A stretch of DNA of 64,000 bases from positions 2,046,001 through 2,110,000 of the forward strand of contig OZ004592.1 of assembly GCA_963924555.1 (NCBI GenBank), read 5' to 3'. The position numbers were made by a program, and so were the translations under genes. This stretch comes from Crambe crambe. Its lineage: Eukaryota; Porifera; Demospongiae; Poecilosclerida; Crambeidae. Positions 33,895 to 44,614 of this stretch are shown piece after piece. The first letter of the stretch is position 1; every line of letters begins with the position of its first letter. The notes below the pieces were generated by a model. That model did no database searches. It saw only the letters and a program-made list of their open reading frames with translations, and was not told where the DNA came from.

Positions 33895-34030
33895 TATACC
33901 ATCAAGTGATCATCCTGTGTAAAGGGACCTATTGGACTCTCAGAATAAGCTTCCCACTGCCGAGGGTATTGAAGAATCATCTGAACCTCCACCCAAGCTC
34001 TTATAACTGCAATCTCCTCTTTTACAATTG
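33895..34030 (+). pseudogene. Decayed copy of the selenoprotein last exon
   Basis: This stretch aligns with 33092-33235: shared blocks include AAGTGATC, CTTGCCATTCC-like, GAAG.ATCTGAACCTCCACC and TGCAATCTCCTCT. It carries gaps and stops and no splice or start context, so it is a tandem remnant of the final exon about 0.8 kb downstream. Confidence 0.75.
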
Positions 34031-34661
34031 TGCTTTTTTCTTCCAATGCCATGGTTTACCATTACAAATGCTATATTTAGGAATAGTCCTATACAGAAGA
34101 AGTCTGGAATTATTTATGGTTGATAAACGGCTCATTTAATCTGACAGTCACCAATAATTAGAAATGATTGAAATGATAAAACACACACACCCTACATGTT
34201 TCCTCCACAAGGAGGCAAGTTCTTCTCTATCCACGTGTTCACATCACCCATCTCCTATGAAGAATCAATCACCAATGTCCTTAACCATTATCATAATTAT
34301 TAGTGACTGCTTGCCTCAGGGCATGAAGAGTGTCCTAGGCCTGCATAGGATTTGAACTGGTAGTTGGATTTGTTAAAGGTCTTGATGGACTGTGATGATA
34401 GCTCTCCCCATTTAAACTGAACAGTAGGGTCTGCTTCACCTGTTATGGGTATAGTACGATATGCATGTAATTTGGCAAAGGGTCATAAAATTAGGTAAAG
34501 GGTTGAATAAAAAGAAAACTATATTAGGTAAAGGGTTATTCATAGAGAGCTTATACACTCACCATGGCATTGCAGGAAAGGAGTTTCTTTATTCACAGGA
34601 AGCATTATCTGTATAAGAAAACAAGTAACTACACACTGCCCAGCCTTTCCAGAGTTTATTA

Positions 34662-34832
<171 letters not shown>

Positions 34833-34906
34833 TCAAATCAAAGAGGAAATCACGATCTGTCTCTCTCCTTTCCTCATCCCTTCCTCTTCATTTCCACTGA
34901 TGGAAA

Positions 34907-34911
<5 letters not shown>

Positions 34912-34959
<48 letters not shown>
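34912..34959. repeat. (CT)n microsatellite
   Basis: About 24 CT units in an intron of the LYPLA copy 1; absent from copy 2 at the matching place. Confidence 0.95.
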
Positions 34960-34960
<1 letters not shown>

Positions 34961-35358
34961 AAAAATTTGGCAAAATTTAGATGCATACAGGCAAAGCTAT
35001 TAATGTTCCAACTGCTGCTGACTAGTTTGTATACATAATAACCTTAATTAATCTACAGATTTCAGTAAATTGTGGGTGCATAATTTCGAGCATAATAGTG
35101 GGAACTGCTCAAACATATATTATATAGGCAAAAAAAAAAAATCTAGCCCATTACCACTTACCAAGAATAATCCTATCAGATGAAATTCCAGTGCTAGATT
35201 GCTCATAGTCCAACAGTTCATGGACTGCAATGATAAATGTACCACAAAGTAGCTATTGTTGCTATTTTTTATGACCCTTTACCTTTTACGGCTGCATTTT
35301 TGATTCCTTGTTCATCCTGCTTTGCAGACTTGTCAAGGTTATAAATATCAAACCTGTT

Positions 35359-35497
<139 letters not shown>

Positions 35498-36177
35498 AAT
35501 ACAAATGCACACTTCCTAAAAGATAATGTTGTTGTAAAGAAGGTTTCAGTACAGCTGAAATGGTGCACACTGTCACATAACACTCCCCCCTCTATATCTC
35601 ACCAGGAAGGCATTTTGTATCCTCCATTGACACTCACTGGCATAATTGGCCTGCAGAATATTGATGCATAATTAGTCATGTCTAAGATTGAGATTTGATG
35701 AAAAATGGGTATAAGGGTGATTACGATACAAAGGAACATTAATTTTAACTCACGCTGTTGGACAAATGAGTTTTACGTAAGACTGCTGCATCTGACTGAG
35801 CATGAAGCACCATCCATCACTATAATAAAGATCCTAATTACACCAGACAAATGTGCTGTATCAGCATATCCTATATTTGATGAAATCTGTGGCTGTATAG
35901 AGCTAGTCTGCCAGTACTCTAGATACTCAAAAAGGAGAAATGAGGGGAGCCTGATATGCATGATCCCATTTCAGTTCAGTACTTGAAAGTAGCTAGCAAT
36001 TAAAAGAACCACAGAACTAACCCTGTGTCCCCAAGACCGTGTAAGAAGATGACCTGCAGTGACAAAAATATGCAGCCATTTACTTTGATCTGCAGCTGGA
36101 CTTACCGTTGCCGTATGTTTAGCTTTGGGATTGGAAATGACAGCATTCTTAAGCAACTCTGCAGACTTGGCAGCCAT

Positions 36178-36262
36178 TCTAGGAAAAGGTCGAAGGTCAG
36201 GTCAAAAGTCAAAAAAGTAAAAAGTGGCAAGTGGGCGTAGCTATTCTAGCCAGCTAAAAAAA
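36178..36262. promoter_or_regulatory. Divergent promoter region LYPLA / ROCO copy 1
   Basis: 85 bp between opposed ATGs; the equivalent in copy 2 (54999-55051) is 53 bp. The AAGGTCGAAGGTCA(G/A) motif is shared by both, with a direct repeat of AGGTC half sites, a nuclear-receptor-like arrangement. Confidence 0.45.
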
Positions 36263-37028
36263 ATGTCGGGTGAAGAGCAGCTGAAGAAAGAGCTTCGGAC
36301 AGTATTAGTCCAGGCCGTCTTAAATGGACACTTGGAAGCGGTGGAGATGGCCGGGAACGCGCTAGTGGAACACTTTAAGAGAAGGAAAAGTGTAGGACCT
36401 CAGGCTTTGGATTTCCATGGCAATGATAATAACATAGACAGCAGTCAGGTAAGTTACACAGCCTGATTTTAGTAGCTAGATTCATTGAGATGTTGGATGT
36501 CTAGGTTCCTAAGAAGTATCATGCATACACACCTCTCATGATGGCCTTAGAGGAGGGGAAGACGGACATTGCAAAGAAGCTTATGGAGCTGGGAGCTTCA
36601 GTGGCACTCAGGAGTAAGGTAATGGTGCCTAGTGCTGTGAAAATTTAATGTGGTGAAACTACCAATGATAATGTTCAATCTTTAAGAATCGCCTTGGGCC
36701 TCTACACATTGCCTCCAATAAAGGACAGAGCGACTTGATGGACATGATCTTAGCAAAGGCTCAGAAGCAGAAGGTGTTGGCCACTGGAAAGGGCGATCAG
36801 CATGACCTTGATTACATCATAAACGCCAGAACACACTTTGAGGTGAAAATTCTAGTAATAAAATTCTGAGATTGCAGCTAGTCAGTTTTGCTATAGGGTT
36901 GGACACCTCTGATGTATGCCGCTAAGAGTGGCCATCTAGCAGCAGTCAAAAGCTTGATGAAATGTGACAAATTGAAGTGTTCTGTTGCCAATAAGGTGTG
37001 TACTGTGCATAAAGTTAATGTGATCAGT

Positions 37029-37376
37029 ATACCGTAAGGCTGGAAATATTGGTGGACAATTTAATTGGGCGGTTTGGTGGTTGAAGACTCAATTTCCAAA
37101 ATATTATTAATTCCATAAGTAAAGACTTTTTACATAGGTAGGGTAAAGGTCGTCAGCATTACAAATCCGATAAAGTCGATTGATCTGGTTAGATGTCACG
37201 ACATGATGAAGCAACAGTTGGATCGCATATCGTCCTAACAGAGAATTCAGACGCATCGATCGATTGAGAGTGCTTATGTACATATGCATGCTTGATATAG
37301 CATATGCATTCCGCCAATATTAAATCCGCCAAGCTCTGAATGAGAGCAATCTGCCAATATTTCCAGCCATACGGTA
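37029..37376. mobile_element. MITE-like element with TACCGTA termini, copy 1
   Basis: Imperfect terminal inverted repeats: TACCGTAAGGCTGGAAATAT at the left and, reversed, TACCGTATGGCTGGAAATAT at the right. Flanked by TA on both sides. No coding capacity; inside ROCO copy A intron 4. A homologous copy sits at the same place in copy C, so insertion predates the duplication. Confidence 0.8.
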
Positions 37377-38326
37377 TGTAGTAGATACTTGCATTCCAAC
37401 CAACTGCTTTTGGTGTAGAAAGACTGAACTATCATTCACATTTGTATCCGCATTGTATGTGTGTTGTCCATTGGTGCATGTATCCATTGATGGGGACTAA
37501 CAGAAGGGGCACACTGCTGTGCACATAGCTGGGAAGGAGGGACAACTAGATGTACTGCAAGAGCTCCACAGAACATCAATTTCTGACGATGAAGACAAAT
37601 ATGATGCAGAGACACTATTTATGGCTAGAGACGATGTAATTTTTTCCAAGTTTGAAATTGGAACTATGATGATGACATATGTTTCTGTGATTTAGAAAGG
37701 CTGGAATATTCTCCACCATGTCTGTGCCAGAGGGCATGTTGGTGTATTAGATTGGCTACTGGCTACCATCCCAGAGCTAAAAACAAGAGAATGTTTAAAC
37801 CAAAAGTCTAAGGTAATAAATTATGTGTGTGGTCTTATATGATGATGGTAATTTAAATTATTCACATGGTTATAATAGAGTGGTTACACTCCATTGCTGG
37901 TGGCTTGTGAATACGATAATGAGGAAATAATAAAGTTCCTGTTGGAGCTGGAGGATCCTGAGCACGAGCCAATAGTGGAGGTGGATGCCTGTACTGAAGT
38001 GAATGACGAGGGCACTGGTGTTAACACTGGTCTCCACTTGGCAGCTATCCACGACACAGATGCAGTGGCTAAAATCCTGATCAAAAAAGGCTGCCCCATT
38101 GATGCTAAAGATGCCAAGGTGGGTACACGGTTACATTCAATGGCTCTTTGGATGCACATTATCTTTATTCTGTTTTTCATATATGCAGGGTAACACAGCT
38201 TTGCACATAGCTGTCAAAAAATTGAGCAACTCTGTTGCCAGTGTTATAAGGTCTGAAGGAGGGACTGAATTGGACCTGATCAAAAATGATGTAAATTCTT
38301 TTCATTGCTGCATCTCACAATTGGAT

Positions 38327-38330
<4 letters not shown>

Positions 38331-38395
<65 letters not shown>

Positions 38396-38416
38396 CCTCC
38401 CTCCCTCTCTCTCTCA
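38331..38416. repeat. (CT)n microsatellite at ROCO exon 9 acceptor
   Basis: About 40 CT units with CCCT variants, ending in CTCAAG|GCTAGAG, so it serves as the pyrimidine tract of exon 9. Confidence 0.95.
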
Positions 38417-41400
38417 AGGCTAGAGAAATTCCAAACGATCTAGCACCTAAAGAAGAAGGTAGTTTAACTACAGCCACATGCAGTATTATGTTTGATAAGC
38501 TATTACTTATTTTGTGTACTTTAGTTTTCATTATTCCTGTGGAGATTGAGAAGAGAGGTTCTAAGGCCATGAAGATTTACATAGAAACCTTGCAGAAAGG
38601 CAAACGCAAGATCCCTTACTGCAATTTGCTGATTCTCGGGCAAGAGAGAACAGGCAAAACGAGTCTGTACCACCAGCTGGTCGGCAAACCCTTCCAGGAG
38701 GACCTGGATCCCACTTGAGGAATTGATAATAAGATAGTGGACACTGTAGTCGACACGAGGCAGTTAAGTATCGAGGAGTGGCAGGAGAAAGATGCTCCCG
38801 AGAGTGGTAATCGTTTCTCTGAGGAACTTGCAAGTTTACTGGAGGAAGCCTTGCCCCCTAATACAAAAAGTAAGGAAGAAGTGCAATTGAAAGAGGTTTC
38901 ATGTAAATTGCTGAAACAAAGGATCCAAAGAATCGTATCAAAGATCAAAGAGTTAAAATTAATATCGGAGTCTGAGCAACCAGATGCTGCTAGACTTCCA
39001 CCCTCCCGTAACTTCCGAAGTATTCCCCTGCATCCTTCAGAGTCACAAGCACCAACTCATGGATATTTTCCACAAGCATCCCCCCAGACTATGACTGCTC
39101 CTTCCCCATTACCCCGCATTGATTCTCGTTTCTCTGCTCCTCGCCGTCACATCAGGGGCGAACCTCTGCAACGACCTGAGGAGCCTCCTCCCAGCAGCAA
39201 TAAACCAGCAACTGTGAAGAGTGAAAAGAGAGAAAAACCAAGAAAGCTTCCAATTGCTAGCAAACCTCCATCACTACCAGCCAGCCGAACACCTACCAGC
39301 CCTCTCGTGACTTCTCCTACTACCCCGACATCACCTTCTCAACCTCGACCAACTCTAGGTCGTAAACAGAATTCAAAACTCAATCAGTTATTAAAGAAGA
39401 GAGGTGACATGAAGTATAAGGATCCTTCTCTGGTGCTAAATACTCTGGATTTTGCAGGACAGAAGGAATATCGACCGATGCACCACTGCTTCATCTCAAG
39501 ACGAGGATTGTACCTTGTAGTCTTTAAAATCCCAGATATGATAAAATATATCAGAAGCAAAGCTGATAGTCCTGCTCTGAATCCATTCGAAGAGCTTCGT
39601 TATTGGCTCCACTCAATCCACGCTCACATAATAAGCCCCACAGAGGACTCTGATGAGCAGAATCTGGAGAGGATCTTTCTGGTTGGCACACACAAAGAGA
39701 GTTGTGCTCGTGCTGATATAGACAAGATTATTGCGTTCTTCAGCGAGGACAATTCATCAAGATACATTAATCACATTCACAGGTCAACAAAATCTTATTT
39801 TTTTGCTGTGGAGAATTCCATTGATAAGAAATCCAGTGGTGATGAGTACCTTACTAAGAGTGGAACAAAAGAGCTACAAGATGATCTCAAGCACACTGCC
39901 AATGACCTCCCTTTCCTGAACGAGGATCACCCTGTCATGTACCTCTATTTGGAAGATTGCATTGAGAACCTTCGCATTTCCAGCAGGCCTACACCTATCG
40001 TGGATCTAGGCAAGATGAGAGAAGTGGCCAAACAGTGTGGCCTTGGCAAGGAGAAGGAGCAAAATGTGGCATTCCAATTCTTCCATGATACTGGCAAGAT
40101 TCTCTGGCTAAGTAAGTTATTATAAATGGTGTGTAATTATGTTGCAAATTGTCTCTTTTTTTTTTCTTTTTTTTTTCTTTCAGAAAATTTGCCACGTCTC
40201 TTTTTAGCCGAGAAGGATCGTAAGGAACTTGAGAACCTTGTAATCCTCCATCGACCGTGGATATTTGACGTCATGAAAGTCATTATGGAGCTGAGTAAGA
40301 GCAAGAGTAAGAGCAAGAAGTTGGCAAATACTCAGATTGATACCCTTAACACCAGAGGTGTGGCTGATCTCAACGTTCTCAAAGAGTGCTGGGAGGATTT
40401 CACCAATCAGAGCATCGAAATACATCACATGTGCCTCATACTGCAAGCTTACTGTCTCATCTACCCCATATTTCTCACCGAGGAATATGCTATGATAAAT
40501 TCTTCTACATCTGCTTCTCATTCTCAAGAAAACTTGGATTCTTCGAATTGCGTAGAAAAGTATCTCATTCCTTGCAAGCTTCCTGAGCTATCAGAGGAAG
40601 TAGAGCAAAATCTTCGTCCTGATCTTCCCTGGTTCTCTATGTATTTTGACTTCAGTAGTTTTCTTCCTGCTGAGATCTACCATCGACTGGTCTGCTTGCT
40701 CCTTGCTTCTGAAACTGACTCCCAGGGTCCACGACGACCACCACTGACTAATGTCTTCACCAGCACCATGTGTGTCCTTTATAAGGTCAAAGATCTCCAC
40801 TGGAAAGTCGAGTACAAGAGAAATTGCCACAAACTCATAATTTCTGTTGTGTAAGTTGAAATAGTATGAGGGTGTGAGGTATTCTTTTAGGAGTGAACTG
40901 AAGGACTTATAATGCCACATAGAGTATACACTGTATTCCTTATACAGGTCTACAAGTGAGGAAAAGATTGAGCATATTGATGACATCCACAAAAATTATC
41001 TTGCCAAGATCTGTGATGACAGCGATCTTAAAGGACTCAGTTACTATGGAGGACCTTTGGATGTCAAGTGTTGTTACACAAAGTGCTCAGCTGATCTTCA
41101 TTATGTGAGCTATCACAATGGAAAAACAGAAATAGCCGAAAGAGATGGTGTCATCTGTGAATTGTGCATGAGAAAGACAAATATACATGAAGAACTGAAG
41201 AAGAAGGTAAGGTAGATGTACCGTTATCCATAGCTGCAGTAACTTATTATTGTTGGTATATTATGTATAGCTCATGATTGCTGCTGGAAAAGTTGAATCT
41301 GGTAAGTTTTCAGTGAGGCAAATTACTCACATTGAGACATGCAGCTATTCCATATGCAGTAACTACTGTTAATTTATAGCATTCTTTCTTCTGGGAAGTA

Positions 41401-41782
41401 ATAGCTAATTACTATTAATTTGTTTCTTATTATAAAGTTATAAAGTTAGTTTTCCATCTCAGGACTTTCCATGTCCAAACCCCCCAAAATGATGGATATC
41501 ATCTGTTTCCCTCTGAAAGATTCCAAAGTGAACTTAGCTCAAGAAATTGGAATCAAATATTTCGAATTTGGAACATTTCTGTTAGAAGATGATACTGGAG
41601 TTCGAATTACTGCCCTGGAAAAAGAGCTATGTAGAAACGCACAAGACATCAATCGCCGCATCTTCCAAGAATGGTTAAGTGGGGGAGGGAGAAAGCCTGT
41701 TTCGTGGGGAACACTAATTGCTGTACTGAAAGATATTGGATTGAGTGAACTAGCACAATCAATAGCAGATGTCAAACAATAG

Positions 41783-42747
41783 CTTATCAATAGCAAGGCC
41801 TTAATGAGTTTTATATAGCTAGCAATCATTATTACAACTCTCTGCATACAGCTATTAGTGATTTTTTAAAATTGTGCTTCGTGATTATAATACTCATACA
41901 AAATTTAGCATTTCTATTATTTTTGCAGCTTTATTATTAAATTATTACATAATTATTATTATATTAATATGGGTCTTTAGGGATAGCTAAATACATTCTT
42001 GCTAACGTCAACTCTTATAAGCTTCTTGTGGATCACAGCATTGGCTGCATACTCCTAACGCACTCTCTGATCGACAGCCAGCTGACTTTTTTTTCAACTC
42101 TGCCAAATTCCAGAGGACAACTGTTTAAAAAATTAATTTAAAAAATTCCGTCCATTTGATTTGGTCTCAAAAGAAACTCTCAATGGTGTACTTTTTACCT
42201 ACTCTACACCCGTATGAGACAAGACCTAACTGGTTAAAAAGATTCCTAACAGACTTCGATACTAGGGGGCATGGTTTCGAAATTATGAGGTTCACGTAAG
42301 ATATGTTGAAAATGCTTATCATGAATTTTCAGAGTGCACTGCCAATTCTACCCAAATATGAGTCAGCTTAAGTCAGTGGTTGGCAATGAAACAGGAATTT
42401 GCCAACCAAAATCTCTAACTGTTCCCCCAAGAAGTAGCTAAAAGCTCAATCTACTATATATATTTTGGAAATGGCCAACCAAATTTCAATATTACAGGAT
42501 ACTGAATGTCTGACCAAAATTTTTCAAATTGAGTGTCTTATTGCTCTGGCACATTGCAAACGGTGCTATGCCATCAAATGTCAGGTCAAATGTGATTTGT
42601 TAGCTATAATATTAAATTGGTCCTTCTGAAGGAGAATGCAAAAACAACTGTTACTTTAATGTAGCTATGAGAAGTCATAATTGAGCATTATTGATTCCAG
42701 TAAGAAATCGAATATCATATAGAGTCCTCTATAGATTCTAGTTACTG
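41783..42747. other. Intergenic, ROCO A to tandem-DED gene
   Basis: AT-rich; the 3' ends of both flanking genes face it. No gene, RNA or repeat recognised. Confidence 0.5.
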
Positions 42748-44577
42748 TCATTGTGATGATACAATGTAGTCTATGACGGGAGCACACGAAGCGTTCAGTT
42801 CCATAGCCTTCTCCCTGAATACGTCCACTTGTGCCTCGTATGCACTCATCACATTTCGGACCACTCTTATCAAACATGTCACTGACAACTTATCAGACAC
42901 TGTAATCAAATGAAGTTCTCTTAGTCTTGGGAAGATCTCACTGAGTTTTAAATTACAGCTACCAAAATAAGAGAAGTGAAGTAAAAGCAGAAGATAGGTA
43001 TAAATCGGTACACTTAATCTCTTGACATATGCATTGGAATCATTACCACTTGGCCACAGAACGGATCCAGGTCCAATGTCGTTATTGATACTGATACCCT
43101 CACAGTGTAACTTTACAGATAGTCTTTCAGCCACTTCTTTTCCAATGATATTTGAGACCTTGATGTAAATGCTACTGATCTCATCCTGGTATTTTGATAC
43201 TATCTTCAGCAATACTTCCTGCAATAGAAGAGGGTTGTAATTCGTACCCCTCAACGAATCTTCTTTATCAACCAGCAAGCATAAGATACTCTCTAGCCAT
43301 TGTGTCATGAGCCTTCTACAACACCAGGAATAATGGCTATATTCCAATACATAGAGTTTATTATCCATGTCTTTCATAGCTTCCTCAATGTCACTACCAC
43401 CATAGAGTTCATTGCAGACTTCATAAATGCATTTGATAGCTTTCAGGGCAGGGGTTCCAAGAGGCGTTCGTCTTTGAGTGAATTCTTTTTCGACATCTTT
43501 TCGTAATGTCATGTTCCATGGAACTGAGCTTATTTCTTCATCAAATCTTTTGTAGCAACCATGACATACACTGAGGAAAGACTGAAGTTTGCTCACCTCG
43601 ACACAATCACGACTTACATAGTGATACATAGCTTTGAAATAAGTCTCATTAAAGTCGTAAACATCAGGGAGAGTGGATTGAAGGAGCTGATCTAATTTCC
43701 CAGATTCTCTCATGAAGGCATAGAGATCTGTGGAGTGACACCGTATAGTGTGGTCGTCATAAAAAATGATACCATTTTTCATCAAAGGAGCTACAAAGTA
43801 GTTTTCATAGGTAGATCTATCACACTTTGCGACTGTAGCAATGAAGTTTCGTTGAAATGTATAGCATCCTCGCTTATTCTTGAGCATTGAGATTTTAATG
43901 CCTAAGAGTTGATGGGGATGATCCAGACTTGACAATAAGGATTGAGGAGTGAGGAGTGAGACAAGCAAACCAGCCACGTCCTTCCTGCCTATCTCATGCA
44001 GAGAACTGACCAGTGATGTTGGTTTTCTTGGATTAATGGCACCAACCTTTTCAAGCTGCTGCAGCAACACTATGGCATCATTCGCCTTTGGCTTGTCTAG
44101 TGACAGCTGATCATTAAACAGGTATGCTAATCTGGACACATCGTCTGAAGTCAACTCCTTGGCAACTTTCAGTAATAGGGCTCTAAATGAGAAAGATTCT
44201 ACTTCCATGGGAGGATGATCAGTTGATGTTGCACTTCTTGAAGGATCATTATGATCTGCTTGATCCGATCCTTCTGCAAAGATTAATGATCTTTCATGTG
44301 AGGGGACTTGATAGATCATGGTTTCAATTGGACTGGGTAGTTTCTTGGCCAAGTCCATCCTTCCGATTGCCCTCAGACACTCTCTCAAGTATTCATAACG
44401 ACCTGGTTCCAGTTTATTGTGGTGCTTCAAAGTTCTGAATAAGTCAATTCCACTTTCAATTTTCTCAGCTGCAGCCTCAAACAAAACATCTCCACAGCAG
44501 AATATCAGATTCTTGAGGTCCCATTGCGAGAGAGCACTTGAAATCTGCGTCAGAAGCAAGAAATGTTCGGTAGCCAT
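42748..44577 (-). CDS. Tandem death-effector-domain protein, single exon
   Basis: Uninterrupted 609-aa frame. DED1 (about 3-80): LLTQISSALSQWDLKNLIFCC ... IDLFRTLKHHNKLEPG ... LRAIGRMDLAKKL. DED2 (about 128-207): RALLLKVAKELTSDDVSRLAYLF ... IVLLQQLEKVGAINPRKPT ... LHEIGRKDVAGLL. Both follow the caspase-8/FLIP/FADD pattern of an acidic-hydrophobic helix 2 face and the RxDL motif in helix 6. The about 400-residue C-terminal part is helical-looking with scattered Cys, without a caspase domain (no QACxG or HG pair) or any domain I know. Likely a scaffold or regulator of DED-mediated death or immune signalling. Its ATG is about 40 bp from the open frame of ROCO copy B. Confidence 0.85.
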   Translation of the reverse strand: MATEHFLLLTQISSALSQWDLKNLIFCCGDVLFEAAAEKIESGIDLFRTLKHHNKLEPGRYEYLRECLRAIGRMDLAKKLPSPIETMIYQVPSHERSLIFAEGSDQADHNDPSRSATSTDHPPMEVESFSFRALLLKVAKELTSDDVSRLAYLFNDQLSLDKPKANDAIVLLQQLEKVGAINPRKPTSLVSSLHEIGRKDVAGLLVSLLTPQSLLSSLDHPHQLLGIKISMLKNKRGCYTFQRNFIATVAKCDRSTYENYFVAPLMKNGIIFYDDHTIRCHSTDLYAFMRESGKLDQLLQSTLPDVYDFNETYFKAMYHYVSRDCVEVSKLQSFLSVCHGCYKRFDEEISSVPWNMTLRKDVEKEFTQRRTPLGTPALKAIKCIYEVCNELYGGSDIEEAMKDMDNKLYVLEYSHYSWCCRRLMTQWLESILCLLVDKEDSLRGTNYNPLLLQEVLLKIVSKYQDEISSIYIKVSNIIGKEVAERLSVKLHCEGISINNDIGPGSVLWPSGNDSNAYVKRLSVPIYTYLLLLLHFSYFGSCNLKLSEIFPRLRELHLITVSDKLSVTCLIRVVRNVMSAYEAQVDVFREKAMELNASCAPVIDYIVSSQ

Positions 44578-44614
44578 TCTATTTCCAGTGACTAGCTAGC
44601 TAATTAGCCTTTAG
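44578..44614. promoter_or_regulatory. Very short gap between DED gene and ROCO copy B
   Basis: Contains a TAGCTAGCTAATTAGC palindrome-like string. If ROCO B truly starts here, both genes would share this minimal promoter. Confidence 0.3.

Larger units (their letters stand above)
36263..41782 (+). pseudogene. ANK-Roc-COR-Death gene (ROCO copy A) with premature stop
   Basis: Fourteen exons in phase (36263-36448, 36505-36618, 36687-36842, 36897-36995, 37504-37635, 37696-37812, 37879-38118, 38189-38290, 38419-38458, 38525-40111, 40184-40850, 40948-41206, 41271-41301, 41463-41782), 1349 codons. Order: about seven ankyrin-type repeats (NRLGPLHIASNKGQ, GWTPLMYAAKSGHL, KGHTAVHIAGKEGQ); Roc GTPase with P-loop GQERTGKTS and G3 DFAGQ; COR (DLPWFSMYFDFSSFLPAEIYHR); Cys module; Death domain (EFGTFLLEDD ... 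WLSGGGRKPVSWGTLIAVLKD). Codon 460 is TGA (38716-38718), where copy C has CGA (Arg) in the switch motif TRGIDN: a CpG-type C-to-T change. All other exons look intact, so loss is recent or the allele is polymorphic. Architecture resembles the non-kinase half of DAPK1. Confidence 0.88.

Noticed and set aside
34325-34375. GTTCAAATCC on the minus strand as a tRNA B box
   Set aside because: No A box at the right distance and no acceptor or T stem pairing.
38716-38718. TGA in ROCO copy A as a second selenocysteine
   Set aside because: Copy C has CGA (Arg) here, the position is in a GTPase switch rather than a redox motif, and no SECIS-like hairpin was seen after the gene. A plain CpG-type mutation explains it.
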